DNA of 64,000 nt from Polytrichum commune (lineage: Eukaryota > Streptophyta > Polytrichopsida > Polytrichales > Polytrichaceae), in NCBI GenBank assembly GCA_950295325.1, contig OX485807.1, positions 16,023,001 to 16,087,000 of the forward strand, given 5' to 3'. Within the stretch, counting starts at the first letter, position 1, and every line of letters starts with the position of its first letter. Shown here in pieces: positions 52,303 to 64,000 of the stretch. A model generated the notes under the pieces. That model did not search any database, was not told where the DNA came from, and was given only the letters and a program-made list of their open reading frames with translations. Both the position numbers and the translations under genes were made by a program.

Positions 52303-55300
52303 CTACATGGGAGGTAGTGGTCGCCGACATGTTGGACATTCCATTTTGATGTCCATCCATCGTTGTAAGCAGCCCGTATGGAAAAAATGATCACAAGGAG
52401 TTACCTGTGCAAGTCATTTGCCACACACAAATTTGATTAGAGAACCTTTCTAAAAAGAACAAACCGTCTGATTAGGAACAGGTTGCCAGAAAACTCAAGT
52501 TTAATTCATATGGCACCCTCCTAAGAATATTGTGAAGTAGCTTACATATCAACTTGCTTCATAGTAGTATAATGTGGGACATGTTACAAGGAAAGAAAAT
52601 TATAAGGCATTAGAGTTATCCTTTAATTCAACCAGTGCTTTGGTTGGGAGTTGTTTGATTTGCATACAAAACTTTCCATGTTCGGTAAGTGTCCGGTGCA
52701 TGCTTGGAGTCGGTGTGAAGGTTTGAACGAAGAACTTTCAAAATTTGTCATTTGAGCGCCAAACTCATTTTGGCACACCAAGAGGTGCTAGAATGAGTTT
52801 GGCCCCCAATCAACTGATACAGAATGGTTTCTGTTCAAACTTCCACACGGACTCCAAGCATGCACTGAGACTTACCAAACATGGAAAGTTTTGTATGCAA
52901 AACAAACAACTCCCAACAAAAACTCCGGATAGACTCTATCATTCAGGATTTTATGATGTGATTTCAACAATTATTGTTCCTCCATAATACTTTTGCCTCT
53001 GGAACTTTGTGATGATATACTTTGGAATATAATAAAATAGGAGCCTCCACATACCATGCACTCAGTTGAGCGCTGTGAAACTTCAACTGCGGCCATGCAA
53101 ATGACACAATCTACAGAAGCACAATCCTCGCCAGGTGCCATTGGCACATTGGTCCGATCTACTCTCCTGAAGTAGCTGTACTTCTCAGGCAGCAGCTGCA
53201 CACCAAAAACAGAGCCACACTCTTTAGAAGCTTTGTGATTAGCTGTCAATGAATGAAATGGCATCCTACTTTGTCACCATACTATAACATTATGTAGGTC
53301 TGATTTAGCAGCTTGTACTTTCCCGATCACAAGAGTATTTCTGCTGATGGGACAAATCAAAAGGCCCTAAATTTGAAGCAAATTACTCAACCTGACCATT
53401 ATTTAGTCAGTCAAGACCATTAAGTAGACTTAATAGAACTTGTAGTAAATTGCTCACGACAAGCCAAAGAATGCTGATTCATAACCCATGGGCTTTGGGC
53501 CCACAAAATGAGAGCTATAACTCTCAACATGCCTAAGCTATGAGGTAGCTTAGGATTTTGACCAAGAGCATGTCAGAAATGAGCAAGGGCGAGTTGTAGA
53601 GGTTGCACATGGGATTCATCAATACGCCATCTAAGCATTGTGAACCCAGTAAAAAGTTCAAGCTCTCAAGTTGAAAGCTCAAGTGTAACGAGGATTTGAG
53701 CAAACAAACATGCGTAAGAGGCTCCCCACCAATGAGAAGGTTTCTTCAAACTCTCAATCTTTGAGCTCTCAACCTCTCTAAGTGTAAAAGGGGCCTTCAT
53801 AGATCCAAATTGTATATCAATCAACCTCATCCTAACATCTAGATTCCATAGGTTGGAAAATTAAACATCTGAAAATTCTTTCAGAGGGTCAAGCCGAATT
53901 TGAGATAAAGTTCTACATCTAACAAACTCAAAAGGTCGTACCTGACGAGGAACGAAACAACGGGCACCAAAATAGTGCTGAAGAAGGAGAACCCCAGCTT
54001 GGGCTCCCAAAAACGCAGTAAGGCCAAGACACCACCACACGTTGGTTTCAATGCGCATGAAGTTCTTTGGACAGCCAAAAGCGTAAAGAGGGATCGCCAG
54101 GCGTGTCACCGTAATGCCCAAAATGTAGTGTGGGTGCAGTGGTTTGCGCGAGTCACGCACCACGTTTGCGACAATTTGAGGGATCCAGAAGGAGTAGAAA
54201 AACAATAATATGTAGCGGAGAAGGTTGTGTAGCTCATACATGATAAGTATACCACCCAATAGGAATCCATCTACAACCAAACCCACAAAAAAAAAAAATC
54301 ACATCACTTTCATGAAACCGATATCTCAATAATACCACTCAATCAGTGAATGTATTGAAGTCCTACATACCCTATATTCAGATTTGTGGACTTTGTGTGA
54401 TCACTCTTCTTAATTAAACACCTATACTTTGAGTGGTATATGGTAAGACTTGAAGTTAAGAATGGACACCAAACAGGCACATGTTCCTATGAGATTGGAC
54501 CATGTGCTCAAAATGTAGACACCACTCTAGGTTCAATTGTTAGCATCACAATTCAGAGGGTCTATCTATGTCAATGTTTTAAATATCAAAGATCTTCACT
54601 TGGGACTCTTGTAACCTTCGCATCTTGTGAAACTCCAATTCTGAAACTTAAATTGATAATTTGTGTAATTTATTTGAAAAGCTAACATGATACTACAATA
54701 TAGTAGAAGAGATTATTTAATCTAGGAAAAAGGGTAGAAGAAGCTTACAAAAACGGGAGTAGAGGACTGAAAGCTCGCGCCGCATTGTCTCCCAACCATC
54801 TCCAGAACTGATAGGTCGGCGAGCTTTCCAAATGGCAAGTAGGTATCGCATCTCAAAGATGGAGAAAATTACAAACTTGAAAAAAGCAGCAGTTGCAAAC
54901 GCATTGAATAGCGACTCTGCAACACGACGTTTCACAACAAAAAAGAAGATAATTGAGAATATCATTGACCAAGATATAATCATCATGCAGCACTTTGAAA
55001 CAAGAAAGCAGAAAAAAATGATGTTTCAAACATTCTTTTTGCTGAATACAAAGGGGAGGCACAACTATGACTATGAGACATCACCTTCTTGATTGATCTC
55101 TTCCCTGCGCTTCCATGCTGCTATAGTATATGAGCCCCGACCTACAGCCAGCGGTGCTTAATTTGAGCCAAAAGTACCTAAATATAATGCTTCTGATGAC
55201 CAATGAATCACTTCTAAGCACACAATCCATTCAAAATTGCACACAAGTCCAAACCCAAGACAATTCTGAATTTTGATGACATCCTTTGAAGTCAGAACAT

Positions 55301-58300
55301 AACCTATAGAGTTAACCTACAGAAAAGACAACCCTGTAGATGAAAATGTGCCAAAATAGTCGGTTGTTCTGCATAGAAGTTTGCGGTGCATTCTTGGAGG
55401 TAGTGTGAGGTTTGCATGAAGAACATTCTATTTCACTCCATCAAGGATCAAACTCATTTTGACATGCCAAGAGGTGCTAAAATGAGTTTGGCCCTTAATG
55501 AACCAAAATAGGTTGCTCTCCAATAAATTCAAACACTACCTTGGAGCATGCACCAGAAGTGGAAAGAAATCGTATGAAAACCAACCAATGGAAGATCATA
55601 GAGGACGAACTCCCAACAAAAAATCCCATTGAGTTAAAAAAATAATTGTAATATCTAAAGACCATTTCCTGTTGCTGATAATAATAATAATGTAACCAGT
55701 GCAAAAAGGTGAGTAAACAAGATCATCATACCTACAAGGATGCCAGCCGTGAGGTGCAAGAGGCATAAGTATGCGTCCATGATTGCTTGCTGCCCTATCA
55801 TCAACAATGATACCTTGGCAGCACCCTAAACCCATCCAAGCAACAAAGAAAGGGAGCATTTTAGTCACTCCAGAAGCAAGTATATATATTGCTGAAACTA
55901 CATTGTGTGAGATTTATGAGGACTACACTACAGGTTAAACCATATTGAAAATGGATGTTACCGATTGTGTGTTGCTATGCTCCATCTGACGGATCAAGAA
56001 AAGAACCTGTAGGAAAGAAATCTGCAAGAGGCTCTATCAAGGAATTTCAACAAGTATTTCAACAAGTATTTCAACAAGAAGACATCCACTTTAAAAAATT
56101 GAGGAAATTTGTCATAAAGTCTAAAAAGAAAATTGATTGTGCCCAGAAAGAGAGACAAATTAATGCAAGCGAGCATTTTCCTAAATACAAAACGTCAATC
56201 ACATGGAAGTTTATGTACAATGTGATATATATCCTGCAGACAAGAAGAGAACAGGTTTTTAAGTTGAATCAGTAAGGATACAAAAGTAACCATCAAAGTG
56301 TAATTGACGGCTTTGTTATAGTACACTTCCACATTCACGGATGTGGCATTTACAACAAGTGGGGAGAAGCATTCCCCTTGATCATCCAAACTAGGGCCTT
56401 CCACTAACCCTTGCATTTCACACACTTGGTGCTCATGTTCCCCCTCTGCAAATAAACAACCCAATACACACATTTATAAAAATAAATAAAATAAAACTGT
56501 ATAAAGTTTGAAGAACATCTACACCAGCAGTTAATTAATCTAGGGCTCATCAATTTGGTTGCAATATTTGAAGATTGTCTTAGCAGAACAGATAAACTTC
56601 AAATTGGGTGAGTGGTATGGAAGAATACTCACGCTTGAGATCTGTAAGAACGGTGGAAACTTGAGTGACAAGCTGTATTTTGCAAGTCTTCCCCATCTCC
56701 GCAAGACTTGCTGTTTACAATGGAAAATTGACACACAAGGAATTCAACATTGAGAATAAATTCTCTCAAAACTCTTCAAGACATCATGCAGAGAAGGAAA
56801 TGAAGTAAAGAGACGAATGTATGATTGGAAATACATTACTATGACCATGAATAAGATAACAACTATCCGTGTGATGATTCAACTGTCTTGTGCATTTCCC
56901 TTCTTATGGCACCCTTCCTACTATGCAACATAAAGTGTGATTGTACACACATTGATTGTTGCATCCTTTGATGCCACTCAAAACATCTTCTAATTGAACA
57001 CCTTTTAGCTCAAATGACCATGTTGGTTATATGAAAATAACAACATCCTACGCTGAAGGAAAAGCAATGACACGTACGATTTTTGTTTTTCCGTAGGCCA
57101 TTGTCTGGTGAGGAGTCATGCGCCACCTGCGATGAGAACATGTTGAGCTGCAATTTTAACAACAAGTCCACCACCCACACCCACAAACACACACTATCAC
57201 AGAATGCACGTGTCTCTGGTGTTGATGACCGTGACTACTCTCCAATCTTCATTTTAAAACCCATATTTTACAATTCCCCTGTTTACCTTGTCTATGATTC
57301 CAGTTCCACTGTGTCCTAGGTTGCTATTAAGTTATATACCAATCCGACATGCAATCATGACTATATGCTCAAATCAAGCTACTTGAAATGAATATTGAAT
57401 TGAAAGAAAGACATGAAGAATAACCAGAGGCTTTGTTTTATTTACCAGATGGTAGGGACTGGACTGGATTAATTCCTCCCCGCGACTTATCTCACCATCC
57501 ACTGCACTGCAGATAAAAGGAATTTTTTTTTTTTGGCATCAACACTAAGATAATTGCAATTCATATCCTATTGAGTATAAAACTTCTCCAAGTTGCATTG
57601 CTCATATCTACAATAAAACATTAACATTAGCATTACCTGCTCAAGACCATTCGAAGTTGGCGGAAGGGCCACACATACACACCTTCCATTCTCATTTGCA
57701 AATCGGCATCACTTATGTACATACCATCCCTTAGCACAACTTCACCCTGTGGAACATCGATTAAGATAGGCATCCAACAATTGCAAATAAGATAAACATG
57801 ACCTTTGGTTGGTAACAGATACTGAAGTTGCTGTACACCGCAAACAGTCTCCATGATCTCAATAGACAATCAAGATCTATAGAGAAGAAGAAAAATCAAG
57901 ACTAAACAAATTCCACAAAATTACCTGTACATAGTGGACACCACTTATGTCAGTTGCTGAGCTAGTCAGCTCAAAAATTATGTTTCCACTTGTCTTCTGG
58001 AAAACTGGAAACTTGGTTGAAAAGTTTCCGTTGCGTAACAACCACGTTCCTGGATACATGAGATAGGAAAAACATGAGACCAATACATAAACAGCTTACT
58101 AGAATCCAAACACTACATAACCACATGTGAGATGAGCATGTAGCCAATGGGTCTGAAACAATATCTGTGAAGAAACTTAGAAGAAAAGACTACAAAGGGA
58201 GCCTTGTTGGTGTCAAAAGGTTGCAAAAAGTGGTATTTAAGAAGCACCAAAAATACTTCTACAGTATGTGATTGAAGAAGCAAATCACCTTTGTATGTTC

Positions 58301-59800
58301 CTGAAATGTTCAGCATGGAATACGGTCCCATCTGTCCTCCACTCCCATCTATGAAAAGCCGCTGCACACCATAACAGCAAAACAATTGCTCAAAATGCTT
58401 CCCTCATGTCATGAGGATTCAGATTTTCAGGTAGTCAAAGTTCCCACTACAGCTCTAATGACAAGTACCCAAGTGGGTCAGTAAAAATAATAGCAGTAAA
58501 CATCAACAAAGATGAAGGGTTGTAACCCAAAATTTTGTTAGAAAATTACAGATTTCTGCAATATTGTTCATGAAAACTCGCAAAAGAGTTCACAATCCTA
58601 TTAACACCATGTCATAACCAGTTACCACTGCCAGTCTTGTCCAACCTCTCTCAATCCATCAATAAAAAGAATTGAATAGACATGATACAGAACCCACTTG
58701 AGGAACTTCCAATCTTGTAAATATTCGCCTAGTTGTTTCCAAGATCATAACAATTGATGACATTCTGATGATTGAGCACTTTGAACAATGGAAGAGAACA
58801 ACATGTAAGCTTTGGACAGAAGAATCTGACAAGCTTAGCAGCAAGCCTCCACTATTTCATTCATGCTCAACAACAAACATGGGAACACATTTGCTCTAAG
58901 ATTGGTTTGGCTGTTCCAAATCAAATCAAATGGATAACTAGCGAAAAGAGGATTCCTAACCAGGATAAAAGTCATCTCCAGAACCATTATTTGAGGCAAA
59001 AAGCAATCTGAGACTTTGGTGCTCTCTACTGCCATAGCTGATCCAGTCTGTGTGAGCATTGTACTCCTATCAATGGTTGAATTTGTGCAGTTCACAAGCT
59101 GAGGACATTTCGACCCAAAAACCACTCAAGACACTTTAATGCTCTAATGCCATAGCTGTCCACTCTGTAAAATCATTGTGTAATCCTACTGAAAAACTTG
59201 CAAACCTCATTCAAACATCACAAATTCTCAAAGCTAAGGACATTTTAACCCGAAAAGGAATCAGAGGCTTCGATGCTCGACTGCCATACCTAATCCAGTC
59301 TGTGCAGGTAAGCATTATAGGTACTCCTATTGAGGAAAACTTGAATGCCTCATTCAGCCTTCGCGAATGTTCAAAGCTAAGGACAATTCGACCCAAAAAG
59401 CAATCAGTAGCTTTGATGCTCTACTGCCATAGCTGATCCAGTCTGTGTAGGTAAGCAATATAGGAACTCCTAATGAGAAAAACTTGCATACCTCGTTCAG
59501 CCATTGCGAATTTTCGAAGCTGAGGACTTTCTCCTTGAGGGGCCGGTAGCCCGTTGCCGCACCCAGCAGCACACACACCACTGCCACCCACAAGGTCAGG
59601 GAAACGGCACACGCCCGGCTCACACGCGAAAAGGTGGCAATGCCGCCGCCGCCGCTGCTGTCATCCCGCACCCGTTGTTGTAGATGATGATGTTGATGTT
59701 GATGATGATGCAACAAACTCCGCCCCCCCACCGGCTGGGCGGTCGAAGCCCCCGACTGATCCGTGTCTGCAGGTCCTACAACAACATCCTTGGAGGGCAT
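52303..59800 (-). CDS. FLY-like: Transmembrane RING-H2 E3 ubiquitin ligase, FLYING SAUCER/TUL1 type
   Basis: Fourteen phase-consistent exons: 59800-59492, 58361-58289, 58049-57925, 57746-57637, 57506-57446, 57147-57078, 56710-56633, 56445-56282, 56021-55962, 55825-55732, 54916-54749, 54270-53942, 53195-53055, 52404-52303; 627 aa. A Gly/His/Gln-rich head (HHHQHQHHHLQQ) precedes a first membrane segment (about residues 63-84), a lumenal domain (ISGTYKG, SGVHYVQ, EGVYVWPFRQLR, NATSVNVEVYYNKAVNYTLM), several membrane spans (SFLQVLFLIRQMEHSNTQS, SLFNAFATAAFFKF, FWIPQIVANVVRDSRKPLHP) and a C-terminal RING-H2: C577, C580, C598, H600, H603, C606, C617, C620. Arabidopsis FLY1 regulates pectin methylesterification in seed mucilage; yeast TUL1 sorts membrane proteins for ubiquitination. 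The start is the first ATG in a frame preceded by a Glu-rich non-ATG stretch. Two introns carry the same MITE, and intron 1 carries degenerate copies of the exon 1 end. Confidence 0.96.
52638..52924. mobile_element. MITE family 3, copy a, in intron 13 of the FLY-like gene
   Basis: Left arm GGTTGGGAGTTGTTTG...TTGCATACAAAACTTTCCATG pairs with the right arm CATGGAAAGTTTTGTATGCAA...CAACTCCCAAC; the inverted arms are about 85-90 bp. The centre is itself palindromic (CAAACTCATTTTGGC...AATGAGTTTGG). Confidence 0.88.
53560..53800. repeat. Repeat C, copy in intron 12 of the FLY-like gene
   Basis: Shares 'gctctcaacctctct', 'agtgtaaa.gggg' and upstream 'aagagc.tgtca' / 'agcattgtgaac' blocks with 39165-39375, in the same order. 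Confidence 0.5.
54385..54660. repeat. Family A copy in intron 11 of the FLY-like gene
   Basis: Contains TGTGTGATCACTCTTCTTAA, GAATGGACACCAAACAGGCA, GAGATTGGACCATGTGCTCA, CTAGGTTCAATTGTTAGCA and the downstream TCTTGTAACCTTCGCATCT block; one of the fullest copies in the window. Confidence 0.8.
55360..55620. mobile_element. MITE family 3, copy b, in intron 10 of the FLY-like gene
   Basis: Shares with copy a the central CAAACTCATTTTG.CA.....CAAGAGGTGCTA.AATGAGTTTGGCCC block and the ends (GGTTGTT... and CGAACTCCCAACAAAAA). It is more diverged than copy a. Confidence 0.75.
58993..59530 (-). repeat. Four tandem copies of a 118-142 bp unit spanning the end of exon 1 and its splice donor
   Basis: Copies at about 59391-59530, 59249-59390, 59111-59248 and 58993-59110. 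Each contains, on the plus strand, 'gacc(c).aaaa....atc..a..cttt.atgctc', 'actgccata.ct.atcca.tctgtg', 'ta.gtactcct', 'aaacttg.ata.cctc.ttca' and 'ttc.aagct.aggac'. The first copy includes the real exon 1 end (LSFENSQWLNE|GTATGC); copy 2 would encode LSFEHSRRLNE but its donor has become GCATTC. Confidence 0.88.
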
Positions 59801-61377
59801 ATTCCCAACCTCCTCCTCCTCCTCCTCACACTTCCTCCCTCTCCAAAATAAAATGCTTGTCTCCTCATCAATCACCCCCTTCCAATCACATCACTGCCGC
59901 TTCCCAACCTCTTTTATCCAGCAATGGCATTCTTCCTGCTCCCCTTGAAGAAACTCTTCCTCAACTCTTCGCTCTCCGTGCCATCCAATCCTTTCGACCT
60001 CACATCAGTAACCTGCTCAGTCACTGCCACCCCAAAGTTCAGAAAATGGGACGAAACAGGCATAAAAAAATACCTTAAGGCTTATGGTGTAATCTTCTAA
60101 TTCCTTAAGCATGAGCATTCCATCACCATCCCTGCTTAGAATTCGCTTTAGGTCAAACTGGGGCAAATAATGTGCCACTAGGGTTAAGGTGTCACTGTTG
60201 GGAGCACTGAATCATCAAAGAGAGGCCAAAAGCGTGATAAAACAGCAACGTGACATGCATCAGGGTTTTGGAAGGTTTGCTTTGGTTGCTAAAGAATATC
60301 ATATGATGTCCTGAAAACCTAGCCTATGGCTTCTTGTGTTCATAACCGAAAGATAGAACTAAACTGAATTTCCAAGACAGTACAGTCCCTGAAAGGAATA
60401 CAATTCATGAAGAAGAAAAAAAGGAATTGCCACCCTTCTGATCCTAGACTGTGGGCATGCAACCCTGAAATTGCAGCACAAGTCTCTCTTACAGGGGAAA
60501 AAATAAAATGAACGGAATCTCAAGGTTAACCCCTCATAGGACTTCAACCTCTAAATAGTTGGTGCAGATAAATTTCGGATGTTAACATCCAGTTTGAAAC
60601 CTCAAAGACCTAAGGCGGTGCCAAACTGATGATGAAAACTACAGAGGACCAGGTTTCCAAGTACACAGACCTAAAAAAAATTGGGACAGAAAAAGTTGGG
60701 ACAAAAATTGGGACATAAAAACCAACATAAGTGACACACGAGGATATGGCATTGCACCAAGTCTTACTTACAGAGTGCAAGTGTAAGAGGCCCTGAGATA
60801 ATCACTTCGGCCGACCTCGCAGAAAAGGCTTCCAAGAACCAAGAATTTTTTTCGAGAGAGAAACGCAATCCACAAGAGGGAGCTTCCGCCACACAAGACT
60901 GAAACTGCGGTCAATTGGAGGCCATTGGTTCGGCCGAAACCGCCATACAGTCGAATTTACCGGGTGGGGCGAGAAGTGACCGGACGAAATCCACCATCAA
61001 ATTGGCCGCAAACTAGGATTGTGGCAGCGACCCAGTGCTTGATAGCAGCGATGGCGAATTGGGTTGGCGAAATTCGGGAGGCAGGAAGCGTAGAGAAGAA
61101 GGGGTGGCCTGCTTGGCATGCGAGAGGGGGTGCCACCGCTCGCGACCCACCGGTTGGCAGATGCAAGTGACCGTCTGTAGGCGGTGCCCTTGGGGCTGCG
61201 TAAGAGGGCAAATTCCACAGACTGGCATCCCAATCCACTTACTTTCAGGCGGCCACTTTTGTGAAGTTCATTTGACACCGGAATCACCTTTAAAGACCTC
61301 GAATTAGCTTTGAGGACCTCGAATTGGCTTTTAAAGACCTCGAATTAATGCACTCAAGGTCATTTGCGATGAATCCA
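59801..61377. other. Upstream region of the FLY-like gene and GC-rich unassigned stretch
   Basis: 59801-60080 is purine-rich on the minus strand (GAGGAGGAGG run at about 59810-59827) and is presumably the 5' UTR. 60880-61250 is again GC-rich with overlapping frames on both strands, none with a recognisable domain. It might be a distal promoter or a gene lying mostly elsewhere. Confidence 0.4.
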
Positions 61378-61460
61378 CGTGACAATCTATAGGGGCCAAG
61401 TTTTTATGTTGGATGGATGAGAGGTACTCTTGTATACGATAACTTCCTTTCTCCAGTTTC
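61378..61460. mobile_element. MITE family 1, single end
   Basis: CAATCTATAGGGGCCAAG then TTTTTATGTTGGATGGATGA GAGGTACTCTTGTATACGAT match the right ends of copies a-c; no left partner was found nearby. Confidence 0.65.
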
Positions 61461-61549
61461 AATCATGCCTCATGTTCGGACTTATCTTTCAACCAATAAC
61501 TTATTGTTGTAGTTTATATTTCTTCTATGGTACCATGTAGCAGGTACAC

Positions 61550-62560
61550 AATATGTGGTCCTTGTGTGGTCACTTTTCTTAATCAGATATCTAACTTGTA
61601 TTTGAGTAGTATACAGTGAGGTTTGTAGTTGTGATTGACCACCAAAAAGGCATGTGTCACAATGTGATTGGAGTGTGTGCTCAAACTATATGCATCATTC
61701 TAGGTTCAATAACTTAGTTACCACAATTGGGCGGGCTTTTGTGATCACTCAAAGAGGAAGAGAATCTTCACTTTAACCTTTAGTATACATAGGTTGCTCC
61801 CTGCCTTGATTTTGAGATTTGAAATAACAATATTTGTGATTGTAGTATTTGTTTGTAGTAAAGACCAAAGGTCGCCAATAAGACACGTGTCGTGATGAGA
61901 TTGGATTGTGTGCTCAAAACATAGAGAATGTTCTAGGTCCAATAGAGAATGTACACAATTGGGAGGGCTTATGTGACCATTCAAAGAGAAAAATAATATT
62001 TTCTTTGACCTCTTGTAACTTTTGCATCTCAACTTGGCTTTTGGAATCTATAATAGCAATCTTCATGATTACCTAGTATTTGCTTGTAATTATGACCAAA
62101 GGACACCAAAATGGCATGTCAAAATATAACGATGAGGTTGAATTGTGTGCTCAAAATATAGACACCAATCTCAACCTCTAATAAAATTTGCATTTCAACT
62201 ATGATTATGAAACCCGGTTTGAATTAATAATCACCATGATTCTTAATTACTTGTAGGTATGACCAGACGCTATAAAGGCATATATCACAATGAGGTTGGG
62301 TTGTGTGCTCAAAACATAGACACCATTCTAGGTTCAATAATTCAACACAAATGAGTGGGCTCATGTCATCACATAAAGAAACAGGAGAGTTTTCACTTCG
62401 ACTTCTTAATATAGTTTTTTCTCCTCGACTCCGAATCAAATTCTGGAACTTGAAATAACACTCTTCATGATAATTTTGTGAGGTAATTCCCAAACTAATC
62501 CAACATTTGAAATTGTTTGTTTGTGGAGTTGTAAGCGCCACAATATAGTCACATTCCTTA
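61550..62560. repeat. Family A, three consecutive copies
   Basis: Copies at about 61555-61800, 61860-62040 and 62060-62540 each carry ACCAAA.G.CA..A......A TG, GA.TGGA.TGTGTGCTCAAA and GGTTCAAT..., followed by the TCTTCACTT...TAACTTTTGCATCTCAACT block and the downstream 'caatcttcatgat...tgct' part. The last copy extends furthest downstream (to GAGTTGTAAGCGCCACAATA). Confidence 0.75.
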
Positions 62561-64000
62561 TTCATAGTAGATGCAACTAATAACATTGAGAGTGATCCCA
62601 TTGAGAAGCGGGAATAGAACAATGATGTCACCTTTGGTATCGCCTTCACCAAATAGGCAATGCACCTTCAAAGTTCTTGCTTTAAAAAAACAACAAAAAC
62701 AACAAAAGAACATCATAATGTACTTGACATGTGAAGAAATACTTGTTCGCCTATCCATGGCCATGTTTTGAGGGGGGGGTGGCATGTATAGGTTTAAATT
62801 GTCTATGTTAGTAGGGGTTTATGATGTCGAATTATATGTGTTACTTTATGAGTGTACCGGTGTGGGTCTTATATGATTGCATATGGATTGTTTCTATGGT
62901 TCATTTTCCGCATCTCATATTAAAATGTGGAAAAGGGTGGGATGAAAATGTCTATCCATAGTTGGATATTTTCGAAGGACATGACATGGCTATGATTCTC
63001 TACGATATCGGCATTTCCTTCAATGAATGAGGAGAATCGACAACTACTAGTTGACGTTCAAGACTTTTGGGAAAAAACACACATGGATTTTGGGGAATCT
63101 AAAGAATATACCTCGAAGTAATAAATAAGAACCAAAAGATGTCAACATGTAATCATTTGGACTTGGAAATACTAGGATTTTGACCATCTATGTCTAAAAT
63201 ATCTCCCTACAATGAACAACTAGGTGCATCCAGAATGAATTATAGTTCTTAGAGGTTGTCGAGTTGTTGACGTTGCTTTCTCATGCAAGGAATATATTAT
63301 AAGTACAGTAGAAAAATGGAAAACGATGAATGGCCACTACTGGTGCACTAGATTATTAGGAATAGAATGATCATTGTGTGGACCCAAAATGGTTGATTGT
63401 AAAACTAGTGGTCCGAAAAGGATGTAGTGATTGGCTAGATAGGACATGTTTCACAACACTTGATATCACTTTTGGGTGCCTTTGAGTTAACCATTTTTGT
63501 TTGCATATGTGTGCATAGTATGATATTTTGATGCTCAAATCATGAAGACCCTACTGTACAAGTAGGGGGTTTGACTTACTTGCCTCTTTGAGAAAATGTA
63601 ACTAATTATTAACATGAAATAACTTGCATCCCTTGTCGTTGCCTCTACTCCCTCTTTGAAAACAAATTGCGCAAATTTCAAGCCGCTCTTTTTGGCTGAA
63701 TCAACTTATATTCACCGTTTTTCTACCTTACTCGGTCTATGGAAAAGATGACCCACCAAGTGACCATGGTACCCCCAAGAATAGGTGTTTGTAATAAGTC
63801 ACAATTCAAGCTAGGTGCACTCTACTTAGTCCTCAACTTGTTTTCTCTCAAAAGTGCCAAAAGATTTTGTATTTATAATTAGAAAGTTTAATACATATTT
63901 TTATACAATTAAGATGGAGAATTTATCGCATAGCATCTTTAGGGTCGTTCACACCAAGACCATAGCAAAGGAATGTTTCATTCAATAGTACCTCACTTGA
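62561..64000. other. AT-rich intergenic, no gene seen
   Basis: A short poly-G run lies at 62772-62779. No frame with recognisable features on either strand up to the window edge. Confidence 0.5.

Noticed and set aside
59554-60078. 174-codon plus-strand frame
   Set aside because: It lies opposite exon 1 and the 5' UTR of the FLY-like gene; its Pro/Asp/His-rich content is the complement of the GAG-rich and His-rich stretches there.

Overview
The window comes from the nuclear genome of a land plant. The coding genes are split by short introns with plant GT-AG sites, and the recognisable products are plant families: a WW-domain DEAD-box helicase of the DRH1/RH14 type, PUX1, a PADRE/DUF4228 protein, OST4, and a FLYING SAUCER/TUL1-type membrane RING ligase. 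The left edge carries what I read as a CFAP57 (WDR65)-like axonemal WD40 gene. That points to a plant with flagellated sperm (bryophyte, lycophyte, fern, or cycad/Ginkgo), not a flowering plant or conifer. The small introns lean towards a bryophyte, but I cannot fix the species.

Layout. 0-9 kb is a gene island on the minus strand: the 5' two thirds of a CFAP57-like gene running off the left edge, then the helicase (7 coding exons, 732 aa) with a GC-rich, telobox-bearing upstream region. 9-26 kb is repeat-rich: degenerate tandem repeats, an eight-copy satellite of about 166 bp, a decayed amino-methyltransferase-like pseudogene, a SEN1/MAA3-like helicase remnant next to a 411-bp MITE, and a 1.1-kb inverted repeat that could fold into a long hairpin. 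26-33 kb holds PUX1 (plus strand, 7 exons, 238 aa) and an intronless-CDS PADRE gene (minus). 33.6-48.5 kb has tandem repeats, many copies of one dispersed repeat family, several small hairpin MITEs and a 5S-rRNA-derived sequence that looks like a Cassandra-type LTR. 48.7-60 kb holds OST4 (38 aa) and the complete 14-exon FLY/TUL1-like ligase (627 aa), both minus. 60-64 kb is repeats again.

The genes are independent housekeeping or developmental loci, not an operon. The two secretory-pathway genes (OST4 in ER N-glycosylation, the FLY-like ligase in endomembranes) are adjacent in the same orientation, probably by chance. Gene models were assembled by eye from reading frames, splice consensus and intron-phase agreement; all joined exons quoted are phase-consistent. 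Family assignments rest on remembered homologues, not on a search.
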